A DNA stretch of 50,871 nucleotides, from the NCBI GenBank assembly GCA_024231215.1, contig JAAEQR010000175.1, positions 1 to 50,871 of the forward strand, in the 5' to 3' direction. The notes beneath the pieces were generated by a model, which was not told the origin of the DNA, made no database searches, and saw only the letters and a program-made list of their open reading frames with translations. Positions 15,753 to 24,861 of the stretch are shown here, piece after piece (position 1 is the stretch's first letter; each line of letters starts with the position of its first letter). The position numbers and the translations under genes are program-made. The DNA is from PVC group bacterium (GTDB lineage Bacteria > Omnitrophota > Gorgyraeia > B26-G9).

Positions 15753-17573
15753 TTATGAATATATTAAAGTAGTGTCCACGTAATTAGAATCAACATCCGT
15801 GATTTGTTTGAATGTAGACAGTCTCATGTTGTTTTTTTGATCCCCATTTCCGTCACACGTTTTGTAGGAAATATTTATGTTGTAATCGTCCGCCGTCACT
15901 CCGGAAGCTAATGTATCTATAACGAATTGGAATGTATTGTTAGCATAGCTTATTCCCGTGTTAGATAAAACGTAATCGTTGTCTGGAAGGATGACTCCAG
16001 AAGCGTCGTAACCTGCTCTTTTTATAGTTTGAACTTTACCAGATACTAGATTTTCTACCCATATCTCAAAACTATCAGGTGACAAATAGATTTGATCAAC
16101 CAAACCAGATTCAATGTTAGACATCTTGCTTACAGCAATAACAGTAGACGAGGTACTATATGGAAAGTCTTTTTCTAATGTATATATTTCAGTATTATGC
16201 CAAGTTAAATCGCTCACGCCATTTATCACATCGTAAAAACCTGATTCGTAGATATTTGTAGCAAAATCTGTATTTAAAATTCCATAATTATCATCTAATA
16301 CTGTTTTTATATCTTGATCAACAACAGTTGTTTTACCTGTACTAATTCTCCCGTCGACTACAAATTTTGCGTATATAATTTCTAAATCTTGAAATGATGC
16401 TATTTCAGTAGGAGATTTTTTATTTTTTAAATAATTAACAATAATATCTTCTTTTTGAGTAGTATTAAGATCATTTCCATCAGCTGAAATTGCTGCTATA
16501 TATACTTTATTTATATTTTCTTCTGAAAAATCACTGACATCATATGCAGACCAAACAATAGCATTTGCTATATCTGGATGATCTTCTAAAACTGCAACCC
16601 AATCATTAGATCCGCCACATCTATAACCTGTTTGAAATATATTAGGAGCATGATTTCTTATATGTTCTATATCTTCTATATTACTTGCATCTGAAATTTC
16701 TTCTGTATTATTAACATATAAAGTTACATCATTATCGTATACATCTTTTGGTTGATTTTTAAATGCTGTTATTATATCTGAATTTTGTATATTGCCTTCA
16801 ACGCCTAAAGTTTCTCCGTATCTGATTAAAATATATTCTCCTTGAGCTAATTTTCTTGTATTAACACCATTTCCAAATGTAAGTTGAACATAACTAAAAT
16901 CATTAGCATTTGATACTTCGCAATAATAATTTGTAGGATCTTCTAAGAAATACATTCTCTTTGGAACTTCTACTTCATTTACTATTGTGCCACATATGCT
17001 AATTTCATTTAATACATTACCATCTACATCTACAATTTGAGCCGTAATCTCTGTATTATCTACGCTGTCTGAATAAATATATATTTTTTCATTTGTACTT
17101 CCCAGAGCAGTGTACGTAAAAGATTTTGGAGTTCCCTGTTTAACGTCAACTTCTAAATTGCCAGTTTCTCCAGTTGCATATACGTAGTCTTCAGTTGCAT
17201 ACACGTTCAAGTTTCCATTCTCGTTCGTGAACTCGTCCCATCTGGATATATTCACGTTATTGCCAGTATACACATATGAGTCGCTGAATCCGCTGTCTGC
17301 GGACACCAATATGTCCCCGCTTGCACCTACCTTTCTGTATGCTGTATAATCCAAGTAGTCCGACTTTACCATTAGTGATTCTATTTTTTGAGCCGTTTCC
17401 CAATTCGATTCCCTATAGTAAAATTCGGCAGCGTAGACCATTTGATTGGCTATGTACGAAACAGGAGATAATATATTGTCGTACACTCCAAAATAGAATG
17501 TATTTGCCCAATCTGTTTCAAGAGCCAATTGTTCTTTTATTTCTGCTAATATTCCTTCATATGAAAAATCCAT
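15753..17573 (-). CDS. Baseplate J-like wedge protein (T4 gp6-like)
   Basis: A 606-residue protein. The N-terminal helical part (MDFSYEGILAEIKEQLA, with FYYRESNWETAQKIESL) and the central segment (IEHIRNHAPNIFQTGYRCGG, NAIVWSAYDVSDFSEENINKVYIA) match baseplate J/gp6 proteins, including the hallmark region after the conserved Arg/Asn-His-Ala-Pro. Such proteins form the wedge ring that triggers sheath contraction. It is followed by the connector protein and preceded by the gp25-like protein, as in other myoviruses. Confidence 0.8.
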   Translation of the reverse strand: MDFSYEGILAEIKEQLALETDWANTFYFGVYDNILSPVSYIANQMVYAAEFYYRESNWETAQKIESLMVKSDYLDYTAYRKVGASGDILVSADSGFSDSYVYTGNNVNISRWDEFTNENGNLNVYATEDYVYATGETGNLEVDVKQGTPKSFTYTALGSTNEKIYIYSDSVDNTEITAQIVDVDGNVLNEISICGTIVNEVEVPKRMYFLEDPTNYYCEVSNANDFSYVQLTFGNGVNTRKLAQGEYILIRYGETLGVEGNIQNSDIITAFKNQPKDVYDNDVTLYVNNTEEISDASNIEDIEHIRNHAPNIFQTGYRCGGSNDWVAVLEDHPDIANAIVWSAYDVSDFSEENINKVYIAAISADGNDLNTTQKEDIIVNYLKNKKSPTEIASFQDLEIIYAKFVVDGRISTGKTTVVDQDIKTVLDDNYGILNTDFATNIYESGFYDVINGVSDLTWHNTEIYTLEKDFPYSTSSTVIAVSKMSNIESGLVDQIYLSPDSFEIWVENLVSGKVQTIKRAGYDASGVILPDNDYVLSNTGISYANNTFQFVIDTLASGVTADDYNINISYKTCDGNGDQKNNMRLSTFKQITDVDSNYVDTTLIYS

Positions 17574-17586
17574 AATTTATCCTCAA

Positions 17587-18168
17587 TTATCCGTTTATGT
17601 ATGCCAATATGTCTCCAAATCTAGAATCTGAAGTTGTTAAATTTATTAATTTATACTTTCCCCAAGTCCAGGATTCCTGCTCGATATTATAAGTCAATTT
17701 CCTTCCCGGAAGAGAAGGGCTTTTAAGCACGACGAAATTATACAAATTATCTTCGACGTATTCCACGTCTTGATATTTATAATAGTTGATTTCAGGAAAT
17801 TCATCTATGTATAGTGTGGCAAGTTTCGGTTTATTAGAAAGAAGGCTCGTGTAATATATGTCAATCTTTATTGTTCTTGACGATCTATCCGGTACAATAC
17901 TCACATTATTTAAAGTAATTATATTCGAGAATTTTCTATAGATAGCATTCATTAGCATAAATTGCAATTTTTCTATTACGCTGAGAGTCATGTTCTTGAA
18001 CAAATAGTGGTCTAAAATCCCACCCTCTTCTGGGTCTAGAATAAAGTCTCCCTTTTTTGAAGTTAGCCACAAAACAATAGAATTATTTAGAGCATCATCG
18101 TCGTGAAGATAGAATGGCGATCCATCGTCGTGTTCTCTACCGTATATGTCAAAGTCTTCGTAGGGCAT
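17587..18168 (-). CDS. Baseplate wedge protein, gp25-like
   Basis: A 193-residue protein. IVLWLTSKKGDFILDPEEGG, with later VIEKLQFMLMNAIYRKF and IDIYYTSLLSNKP, matches the gp25/W family, which contacts the sheath initiator and wedge. It is longer than T4 gp25 (132 residues). It is immediately before the J-like gene and has its own late motif 23 nt upstream. Confidence 0.75.
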   Translation of the reverse strand: MPYEDFDIYGREHDDGSPFYLHDDDALNNSIVLWLTSKKGDFILDPEEGGILDHYLFKNMTLSVIEKLQFMLMNAIYRKFSNIITLNNVSIVPDRSSRTIKIDIYYTSLLSNKPKLATLYIDEFPEINYYKYQDVEYVEDNLYNFVVLKSPSLPGRKLTYNIEQESWTWGKYKLINLTTSDSRFGDILAYING

Positions 18169-18191
18169 ACTTTTTCCTGTTTTAAAATTTA

Positions 18192-18205
18192 TATTTATTA
18201 GTAAT
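18192..18205 (-). promoter_or_regulatory. Late promoter motif for baseplate genes
   Basis: Minus-strand ATTACTAATAAATA, 23 nt before the gp25-like gene; it can drive gp25-like, J-like, connector and fibre genes. Confidence 0.75.
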
Positions 18206-18225
18206 ATTGAATGAAATATTTAATT

Positions 18226-18717
18226 TTATGATATTGGCCCTATTATTGGAGATGTTGGTGAAGGTAGGGTTATTGTAACTATGACTGTTTTTGTAACTGT
18301 ATCGAATAAATCAGATATTTGAGTAGCCTTTGTAGACACAGTGGTTGAGCTTGAGATATCAGAAAAAATTGTAGTTAGCGTAGGTGAAATTGTAGAAGGC
18401 AATATTGACACAGTGACAACTGAAGATAATTGAGGAGATTGAAAATCAAATGTAGCTCCTGTCCAGTATAAAATCATTCCTCCTTCTATTTTGACTGCTG
18501 CAGTGGAAGCCGTATCATTATTTGTTATGGTGTTGAACGCGTCAATTACAGCTTGTTTGTTTGCCAATAGTAAGGCGTTACTTGCTGGATCTATAGCATC
18601 TTGACAATATAAATCGTAAGCGTCTGCAAAAGCATTTGCTGCATCATTCAGAACGTCATATGGAGAATTCATCCAACTTTCTAATTTAGTTTTTAGTATT
18701 GATTTATCTAACGCCAT
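18226..18717 (-). CDS. Tail-associated hypothetical protein (163 aa)
   Basis: The helical N-terminus (about residues 1-75, MNSPYDVLNDAANAFADAYD) is followed by a Thr/Ser/Pro-rich beta region ending SPTSPIIGPIS. It is not assigned to a named family, but comparable small proteins accompany the spike gene in myovirus tail clusters. Its ATG overlaps the end of the spike gene by one base, so it is translated after it. Confidence 0.6.
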   Translation of the reverse strand: MALDKSILKTKLESWMNSPYDVLNDAANAFADAYDLYCQDAIDPASNALLLANKQAVIDAFNTITNNDTASTAAVKIEGGMILYWTGATFDFQSPQLSSVVTVSILPSTISPTLTTIFSDISSSTTVSTKATQISDLFDTVTKTVIVTITLPSPTSPIIGPIS

Positions 18718-19295
18718 TAGCTATTTTTTACACTTGTAGATAATATTGTGTTTAATGTTCCTGCTGTAGTCGCAACTCCGCTGGGGCCCACTCCTGTAGG
18801 GTGAATGTGCGCTTCAAGCCAAGCTTTTAATGTCTCCCCTAAAATACTAAATTCTAAAGTCCCAGAACCTCCTTGAATGCTAATAATTCCATCTGGATCA
18901 ATATATATTTCTGCATCTCCAGCTACTATTGTAACTTCTGTTTCGCTACTATTTAATGCAATACTTACTCCATTAGCTAATTTGATATATTTAATGTTTG
19001 GATAATTTCCCGACATAGACCCAATAGTCTCGTTGTGTTCGTGATAATCCCTGAGCGTCACTTTGTTCCCATAGTACCCGTTCCTCCAATTTTCTTCATC
19101 AAGAAATTCAACCCACACATATTCTCCTATTTCTGGTATGTTCGACGTCCATTCGGCATTCTGGAACACCCACGGATACATGTCCTTCTCTATGTCCTGC
19201 ATTAAAAATTCTATATACACTTGTACTGAACCGTTTTCCACTGCTTCTTGAGATTCTGTCGAGTTGTTATTTATTACTTTAGCTATTCTTTCCAT
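18717..19295 (-). CDS. Baseplate spike protein (gpV/gp5 OB-fold type)
   Basis: A 192-residue protein. The N-terminal OB-fold region (VQVYIEFLMQDIEKDMYPWV, IPEIGEYVWVEFLDEENWRNGYY) is followed by a short beta-helix-like stretch and a C-terminal AHIHPTG, a His-x-His tip motif as in metal-binding spike tips. It forms the membrane-piercing tip under the tail tube. No lysozyme domain is present, unlike T4 gp5. Consecutive with the neighbouring baseplate genes, with one-base overlaps. Confidence 0.78.
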   Translation of the reverse strand: MERIAKVINNNSTESQEAVENGSVQVYIEFLMQDIEKDMYPWVFQNAEWTSNIPEIGEYVWVEFLDEENWRNGYYGNKVTLRDYHEHNETIGSMSGNYPNIKYIKLANGVSIALNSSETEVTIVAGDAEIYIDPDGIISIQGGSGTLEFSILGETLKAWLEAHIHPTGVGPSGVATTAGTLNTILSTSVKNS

Positions 19296-19594
19296 TATTT
19301 TATATTATCCAGTATGAAATTATCAATATCATCTTTTTTAGGTAATTTTAATTCTGTTTCGGGAACTATGTCCCAAACATATTCGATCTTATTTAATAAA
19401 AGAATAATGTCCTCGTAATCAACATCCCCATAATAGGCATATGCCACAAGATACAATTTTACTAATTCAGCAGAACTAACCTGATGTTTGTAGTAGCCAT
19501 TTGAGAAGTCAAAATCGTTCCAGTTGATAGACGAGGGATCGTATAGTATTACGTTGTCTGTTTCGTCCAGTATTGTCATCACTTTATATCGCAT
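19295..19594 (-). CDS. Baseplate-region hypothetical protein (99 aa)
   Basis: A small acidic protein with Tyr/Asp-rich segments (YLVAYAYYGDVDYEDIILLL), no family recognised. One-base overlaps with the spike gene downstream and the 19594-20325 gene upstream show tight coupling, so it is probably a baseplate hub or assembly component (T4 gp53-like in position only). Confidence 0.55.
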   Translation of the reverse strand: MRYKVMTILDETDNVILYDPSSINWNDFDFSNGYYKHQVSSAELVKLYLVAYAYYGDVDYEDIILLLNKIEYVWDIVPETELKLPKKDDIDNFILDNIK

Positions 19595-20325
19595 TATACA
19601 CCTATATCAAACTCATTAAGAGTTGATTTATTAACTAATCCAGTGCCAAAACCAAACGTAGTACTTTCTAATTTCAATAAATCGTCTGTTGCGGGGTACA
19701 ATCCCGTGATCTCGACGTTCATGGAAGCCCACAATGGGTAGCCAGAATCTGTTTCCTCCTTGGAAACCGTAGGGATAGCCTTAGTCACCAAAGCAATCGG
19801 TAAATATATAATTCCTGGAATTCTTATGGATATCAATTTTGATCTTCCCGCCAATTCTTCTTTTTTCTGCCCTCCCTTTGTGGAATTCTTTAGATTGGAT
19901 AGGTTCAATCCAGGGACCCTATATCTGGAAGGATTGTCCGGGTCTTTTGTTAAAACAGTCAGACTTATTAAATTCATCATTGGATCATATACGTCGCTTT
20001 TAGCACTTTCTTTTGTATACAATAATAGGTTTAAATTTATTCTTATTGGATTCGTTCTTTGCCATCTTTGTACATTTGAAAGATTTTGGAAATTTAAACC
20101 ACCTTCAGAAATAGACCCGCCGAACGATGAAGTAATAGTTACCAGATTTATTAATTGTTCGATTAAAGGAACCTGCTCTGTAAAGGATGCAAATTCAGAC
20201 GTTATTTCTAGATTGACGTCGTCTGTCAAAGGGAACTCCAGAATTTCAGAACCTCCTCTAGTGATTTTATACTTTTGAGAACTACCTCCAATTACAACGT
20301 ATTCTATCAATATGCTTTTAGCCAT
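19594..20325 (-). CDS. Baseplate hub / tail tube cap-like protein
   Basis: A 243-residue protein. It contains SSQKYKITRGGSEILEFPL, a central RWQRTNPIRINLNLLL and a late stretch PLWASMNVEITGLYPAT that resemble tail-tube-related hub proteins such as gp48/gp54. It lies between the tape measure and spike genes, the usual location of tube cap and hub genes. The specific T4 counterpart cannot be decided from the sequence alone. Confidence 0.55.
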   Translation of the reverse strand: MAKSILIEYVVIGGSSQKYKITRGGSEILEFPLTDDVNLEITSEFASFTEQVPLIEQLINLVTITSSFGGSISEGGLNFQNLSNVQRWQRTNPIRINLNLLLYTKESAKSDVYDPMMNLISLTVLTKDPDNPSRYRVPGLNLSNLKNSTKGGQKKEELAGRSKLISIRIPGIIYLPIALVTKAIPTVSKEETDSGYPLWASMNVEITGLYPATDDLLKLESTTFGFGTGLVNKSTLNEFDIGV

Positions 20326-22259
20326 TATTTACCCTTTCTCGATTTCTTCCAATTTTTTGGCGTTTTCAGAATAGTATTTGTTCTTGTTTCTCCTGCTTTA
20401 CCTTGAGCTACTATTTTCTTTAATGCATCTTGAAAGTCATCATATATCCCTGATTGTTTACCCATTTGATCAATAATTTTTTGTTCGTATGGTTTTATAC
20501 CTTCCTTAACTCTCTCTTTTGCGCTCATTTCAAATAACTTCTTCAATCTATCAAAATCAGTTATTTGTTTCCCTTTTACATCCGTGACGCTTTCTATTTC
20601 TGTTTTTAATTTTGTGTATCTGCTTCTCTCAGATTCCTTCATTGTCATCCAGTCAAATCCACCAAATTCTCCAACACCAGAGAACCAATTACTCAATTCA
20701 GTAAATGTTTTCTTTACGCTTTCCAACATTCCCTTTATCTTATTGATGACTGTATTCCAGATCATATTCAAGATACTTCCAACAGTTTTCAAAGTCTTGC
20801 CTATTTTTTCAAATATAGGTCCCATAGTGTCAAAAACAGGTCCAAATATCGACTTCAATGTGTCTCCAATTCTCCTAAACACATTCACTATTGGAGAGAA
20901 GATAGGCATGAACATTTTTGCAAAATCCTTGCCTAATTTTTTAGAAACTTTCTTGAACCATTTTGCTATATTTTTTGGTAAACTTGACACCCAATTTTTT
21001 ATTGATTCCCACATTTTCTTAAACCATTTTGGAATATCAGATATCTTGTTCTTTAAATTATCAAATATTTTTGAAAAAATTGCTTTCCATAACGTCCATT
21101 GTATATTAACAAAATTTTTGAATTCCCTCCATAAACCCTTCATTCCTTCTCTTTTAAAAATTTCCATTTTTCGACCAAGCTCGCGTTTCCCCTGATCCCA
21201 AGCCTCGCCAATACTCTTGGGTTGAAATTTACCGATTCCGTATTTATAGAATTCTTCTTCAACTATTCCCATATTTTTTGTTTCTTCTTTATGCTTCTTC
21301 ATGGCTTTGGCAGAATTATCCCATATACCTTTTAATAAAATTACGGATGCTCCTATTGCAGCTATCACTATAGTAAGAGGATTTAACATCCCAATAAGGC
21401 TAACAAGAGATTTAAATATTGGTAATACTTTGAAGAACACTTTGAAAAATAGTCCTGCAGCTATAAATATTGGAAATGCTCCCGCTAATTTTTTAAAGAA
21501 AATTGTCAGCATTCCCTTTGGACCAAATAATTCTGCAAATTTTTCAACAAAAGTACCGATCATCGGGAATTCTTTTTTTATTTCTTTTGCCCACGCTTTC
21601 AACATCTTACCTATGGCAGGGAATATGGCACCAATAGCCCTCTGTAACGCCGGCGGAATAACCTTAGTGATAATGTATATCATTGACTTTATTATTCTTG
21701 GAATATGCTTTGCAAGAACATTAATGAGAGTTACAGCCATGTTCGTAATGAATGTTATTATACTGGTTAAAAATTTTCCTTTTGGATCGAATATAGCTAA
21801 AAGAAACAATGCTTTCAAAAAAGTCCAAACGGAATTACCCATTTGCTTTGCCATGTTGGTAAGGGATTTACCTACTTTTTGCAACCACTTCTTTTTTACT
21901 AAATGTTTATCCAAATACGTGGTCATTTTATTTTTAAGTTTTATGTATTTCTCTTGAGCCTTATTTACAAATCCTCTATTGGCCAATCTGAGAATTTCTT
22001 CATTTCTCAAGGCTTCTTGTTTTTGAAGTTCCAGTGCGGCCTTGGCTAAATTCTCATTGATAAGGTCTTGAGACACCATTTCCTTTATCATGCTATTTCT
22101 TTTTAAATAGCTCTTCCTTAATTCACCAGCGTTTCTTTGCAAATCTGCTTTCTTTTCTTTATCAGATTTAGAACTTTCCCACAGAGTCTTGTCAATAGAT
22201 TCTAATAAAAAAATCTGTTCCTCAGAATAGTTAGCCTTTGTGGGTATTACCATTGCCAT
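20325..22259 (-). CDS. Tape measure protein
   Basis: A 644-residue protein. The helical, charged N-terminus (SEEQIFLLESIDKTLWESS) leads to several hydrophobic helices (about residues 155-330, for example ITFITNMAVTLINVLAKHIP and LIGMLNPLTIVIAAIGASVIL) and amphipathic helices with repeated WFKKxxK motifs (about 410-520). This matches tape measure proteins, which set tail length and are ejected into the host membrane. The length fits a tail of roughly T4 size. Own late motif 16 nt upstream. Confidence 0.82.
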   Translation of the reverse strand: MAMVIPTKANYSEEQIFLLESIDKTLWESSKSDKEKKADLQRNAGELRKSYLKRNSMIKEMVSQDLINENLAKAALELQKQEALRNEEILRLANRGFVNKAQEKYIKLKNKMTTYLDKHLVKKKWLQKVGKSLTNMAKQMGNSVWTFLKALFLLAIFDPKGKFLTSIITFITNMAVTLINVLAKHIPRIIKSMIYIITKVIPPALQRAIGAIFPAIGKMLKAWAKEIKKEFPMIGTFVEKFAELFGPKGMLTIFFKKLAGAFPIFIAAGLFFKVFFKVLPIFKSLVSLIGMLNPLTIVIAAIGASVILLKGIWDNSAKAMKKHKEETKNMGIVEEEFYKYGIGKFQPKSIGEAWDQGKRELGRKMEIFKREGMKGLWREFKNFVNIQWTLWKAIFSKIFDNLKNKISDIPKWFKKMWESIKNWVSSLPKNIAKWFKKVSKKLGKDFAKMFMPIFSPIVNVFRRIGDTLKSIFGPVFDTMGPIFEKIGKTLKTVGSILNMIWNTVINKIKGMLESVKKTFTELSNWFSGVGEFGGFDWMTMKESERSRYTKLKTEIESVTDVKGKQITDFDRLKKLFEMSAKERVKEGIKPYEQKIIDQMGKQSGIYDDFQDALKKIVAQGKAGETRTNTILKTPKNWKKSRKGK

Positions 22260-22275
22260 TTCTAATATAAACCTC

Positions 22276-22289
22276 TATTTATTAGTAAT
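22276..22289 (-). promoter_or_regulatory. Late promoter motif for tape measure operon
   Basis: Minus-strand ATTACTAATAAATA directly after the stop of the 22290-22550 frame and 16 nt before the tape measure ATG. Confidence 0.75.
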
Positions 22290-22550
22290 TTATTTCACAG
22301 CTTCTGAAATCGCCTTACTCATAGCCTCTTTGTACTTGATGTATTGATCGATGCGTTTCACTGCAATGTGATATCTCATTCTGTCCACTTCCTCGGGGGA
22401 GTATTTTAACTTATACTCCAAAAAGAATCGAGCCTCTTGAACTGCTTCGTAATTCGCCATTGGAACCAGAGTCCAGAGGAATAAATTCATAAGGATCAAA
22501 TTCTCGTTGAAGTAACCTCCCTTCGGTTTTCCCACAAAGAGAACATTCAA
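22290..22550 (-). CDS. Second tail-assembly-chaperone frame
   Basis: A reading frame of 86 residues from a TTG, whose last 56 residues look like a real protein (WTLVPMANYEAVQEARFFLE, later YSPEEVDRMRYHIAVKR). It overlaps the preceding gene over 22411-22550 in a +1 frame and is open back to a stop near 22584. No convincing ribosome site precedes a start. It is best read as the product of a +1 frameshift from the upstream gene, as is common for chaperone pairs before tape measure genes, or as a coupled gene. Confidence 0.55.
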   Translation of the reverse strand: MNVLFVGKPKGGYFNENLILMNLFLWTLVPMANYEAVQEARFFLEYKLKYSPEEVDRMRYHIAVKRIDQYIKYKEAMSKAISEAVK

Positions 22551-22725
22551 ATTCTCTCTTGTCTTGTATACCGAAATTTATATATTGCAAGAGGTCGTTG
22601 AATTCCATCAATTCTTTTCTCTTTATTTTTTTATACAGTTCTATTTTTTTATTGTTATCAGTAATATCTTCTCTATTGAAATTAACTATAGTTAAAGCCT
22701 TTACTGTATTAATAATGTCTTTCAT
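22411..22725 (-). CDS. Tail assembly chaperone-like protein with CxxC
   Basis: A 104-residue protein. The body is helical with ECSLCGKTEG (Cys pair) and then FDPYEFIPL, a pattern seen in gp26-like chaperones. The last about 20 residues (DSGSNGELRSSSRGSILFGV) look out of frame. Its ATG overlaps the TGA of the 22722-23585 gene. A +1 shift around 22474-22479 (CCT CTG) would join it to the second frame. Confidence 0.6.
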   Translation of the reverse strand: MKDIINTVKALTIVNFNREDITDNNKKIELYKKIKRKELMEFNDLLQYINFGIQDKREFECSLCGKTEGRLLQREFDPYEFIPLDSGSNGELRSSSRGSILFGV

Positions 22726-23585
22726 TTTTTTGTTTGAATCACGCTCATTTCTTTTTCTTTAGATATTTCCAGTTCTAATTTTTTAACTCCATGAGGTTTT
22801 TTCATTTCAATTTTTTTTATATCCACAGCGTATTTATTATCTACAATTTTTTGCGCTGTTATTATGTCTTTCATTCTTGCGAATCTAAACTTGAACGTAT
22901 CATCTCCGACATTTTGAAGTATAGGTTCCTCCAATCTCACTTTGTTCAATTCAATATCCCTGTCATAGTCCTCTACATTTATAACTTCCTCTTCATCTCC
23001 ATATTTTGTCTTTAAATATTGCAAGAATTGTTCGTCCGATATTTTTTCGAAATATGGTTTGAAGAACTCTTTTAATTTTTCATCAGCTTCCAATATAGAC
23101 ACGTAGTTCAACTCTCTCAAGTCGATATTGAGAGTCTGGGGTTCTTTATTATCATCATCCAGTTGACAATCACATAGCCATCTATGTTCATGCAATGGAG
23201 TGTTGAATTTTTGTTTTATGCCAACCATAGCTTCTATGAATTCTTGAGGAAGCATGTCTCCAATATTATAATTTTCTTTTTCTTGCATTAATTCCTGCAT
23301 TATAGTAAGAAGATTTTCTACAAAATTCTCCTCGCTTGACATTGTGATATCCAATACGTGTTGTCCTGTGTAATCGTCGAAATGAAGAGTCTTTGGAATA
23401 TCGAATCTACCCAAAGTTTCAAAATTTATCCTTACCTTTCCAGCGGTATTGACAAATTTGTTACCTTCAATTTTTGTTTCCCTCTCTACAACTTCTTCCT
23501 CAGTATGGTCTTTAATTACTCTAGGTTTTCTTTGTGCTTTTCTCTTTTCAATCTCTTCTGGGCTAATTAAGTGTGTTTCTGACAT
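22722..23585 (-). CDS. Tail assembly / T4 gp51-gp26-region protein
   Basis: A 287-residue acidic protein. The N-terminal 60 residues are charged and low in hydrophobics, followed by segments such as LHFDDYTGQHVLDITMSSEE and LLTIMQELMQEKENYN. No firm family, but the position between tube and tape measure genes and the coupled downstream frames point to tail chaperone function. Ribosome site AGGAGATATAAAA. It contains a Cys pair CDCQ near residue 140. Confidence 0.55.
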   Translation of the reverse strand: MSETHLISPEEIEKRKAQRKPRVIKDHTEEEVVERETKIEGNKFVNTAGKVRINFETLGRFDIPKTLHFDDYTGQHVLDITMSSEENFVENLLTIMQELMQEKENYNIGDMLPQEFIEAMVGIKQKFNTPLHEHRWLCDCQLDDDNKEPQTLNIDLRELNYVSILEADEKLKEFFKPYFEKISDEQFLQYLKTKYGDEEEVINVEDYDRDIELNKVRLEEPILQNVGDDTFKFRFARMKDIITAQKIVDNKYAVDIKKIEMKKPHGVKKLELEISKEKEMSVIQTKK

Positions 23586-23599
23586 TTTTATATCTCCTA

Positions 23600-24223
23600 T
23601 TAAAATAATGTTTCAAGTTTGTTATAGTCTGTAGAAAATGTTACTTCCATCATCCATGGTTCTGTTTCTCCATGTCCTATAGTCACATCTCCTATCTTTT
23701 GTGGTCTCAATCCATGCAAAGTAATCCAACCAGGTGAAGGAACCATAGTTCCCATTTGAAGGAAGATTTTGCAATTTCTCTTTGCGAATTCTTGATTTTC
23801 TTTAAAAATATATTTATTAGTATACGTATCGAATTCCGCAACATCTTCCTGCCAATCTATTATATAATTTCTCACGAATGCCAAATCGTTCTCAACGAAA
23901 GTTATAGTAACTTCATTTGCCCTTTCCATCATTTTCGCATATGTTGCCACATCAGCAGACTCGAACTGAATACCGTCGAATCCAAAAGAAAGAGTTTGAA
24001 TGTGAAGCCTAGCTATTAGAGTATCTCTTGCTGATCTTGCAAGAACTTTTGCGACTTCTATGACTGATCCTCCCAGACTATTCGGTGTAAATAGAATTTC
24101 AAATGTATTTTTATTCTGGGGATCCATAAGCTCCATAAGGTATCTTTGACCCTTATTTATTACGCCTACAGCCTCTACTGTTTTTCTTATTGTTTCTGCT
24201 TCGACGAACGGCACTAATGGCAT
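23600..24223 (-). CDS. Tail tube-like protein
   Basis: A 207-residue protein. NKGQRYLMELMDPQNKNTFE, VTITFVENDLAFVRNYIIDW and EPWMMEVTFSTDYNKLE resemble the gp19-type tube fold. It is one of two tube-like genes in a row; the other is at 24311. One may form the tube and the other an end or accessory ring. Own late motif in the loop of a hairpin 26 nt upstream. Confidence 0.65.
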   Translation of the reverse strand: MPLVPFVEAETIRKTVEAVGVINKGQRYLMELMDPQNKNTFEILFTPNSLGGSVIEVAKVLARSARDTLIARLHIQTLSFGFDGIQFESADVATYAKMMERANEVTITFVENDLAFVRNYIIDWQEDVAEFDTYTNKYIFKENQEFAKRNCKIFLQMGTMVPSPGWITLHGLRPQKIGDVTIGHGETEPWMMEVTFSTDYNKLETLF

Positions 24224-24231
24224 ATGCTAAA

Positions 24232-24276
24232 AAACCTCTTATATTACTATATTTATTAGTAAAAAATAAGAGGTTT
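24232..24276 (-). terminator. Hairpin terminator with late promoter in its loop
   Basis: An 11-bp perfect stem, AAACCTCTTAT (24232-24242) with ATAAGAGGTTT (24266-24276), followed on the minus strand by a T run, fits a terminator after the tube gene. Its 23-nt loop contains TTTACTAATAAATA (24250-24263), the late promoter for the next gene. Confidence 0.7.
24250..24263 (-). promoter_or_regulatory. Late promoter motif for tube-like gene 23600-24223
   Basis: Minus-strand TTTACTAATAAATA, 26 nt before the ATG, lying in the loop of the terminator hairpin. Confidence 0.7.
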
Positions 24277-24310
24277 ATATTTTTTAAGAAATATGGAGGT
24301 CGTTTAAATC

Positions 24311-24823
24311 TTAACTAAATTCCATCGAACCGTATAAGAAACTCATTGTAATCTTGGCAGGACCTTCTTCTTCGTGACCAAAAGCGGGACCTTTTAACGT
24401 TTTTAGTTTCGAATTTTTAAATGATACGGTTTCGATTATATTGTTGTTGTTGTCAAGGGCCTGAACTTCTATTGAAAATCTTGAATCTGCTTCAGACATC
24501 GCTGTCCCAGTGATAGGATTATACGTATACTTGTATGCAGTTCTTAGAGATTTCCAGATAGTCCAATCTTTATCAAGCCTTGCAATTAGCTCGAATTCTT
24601 TGGAAGTTTGTTCTGCCATTCCTGTTTTTGGAATATCCATTCCTCTATATTTGATATTGTATACATTAACTTCTTCTGAAGGCATATCAAACCCTTCATC
24701 CAATCTAAGAGATAGATTATCTACGTCTCCACCCCCTGGCAAACCATCTGGAAATAAAACTATAAATTGATTTGCAAGTTGATCATCCCCCAAATTAAGA
24801 ATCTTATCTATAACTACACTCAT
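24311..24823 (-). CDS. Tail tube protein (gp19-like)
   Basis: A 170-residue protein. ANQFIVLFPDGLPGG, VYNIKYRGMDIPKTG and AKITMSFLYGSMEFS correspond to the gp19/tube family, and the length matches T4 gp19 (163). It polymerises as the inner tube inside the sheath. Late motif 22 nt upstream and directly downstream of the sheath gene, as in T4. Confidence 0.8.
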   Translation of the reverse strand: MSVVIDKILNLGDDQLANQFIVLFPDGLPGGGDVDNLSLRLDEGFDMPSEEVNVYNIKYRGMDIPKTGMAEQTSKEFELIARLDKDWTIWKSLRTAYKYTYNPITGTAMSEADSRFSIEVQALDNNNNIIETVSFKNSKLKTLKGPAFGHEEEGPAKITMSFLYGSMEFS

Positions 24824-24845
24824 ATTATTTTTTCCTCTCTAATTA

Positions 24846-24859
24846 TATTTATTAGTATT
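24846..24859 (-). promoter_or_regulatory. Late promoter motif for tube gene
   Basis: Minus-strand AATACTAATAAATA, 22 nt before the tube start codon. Confidence 0.72.
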
Positions 24860-24861
24860 AC

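Noticed and set aside
23811..23824. Another late promoter motif
   Set aside because: Minus-strand TACTAATAAATA lies inside the tube-like coding sequence with no start codon close downstream; kept out of the promoter list.
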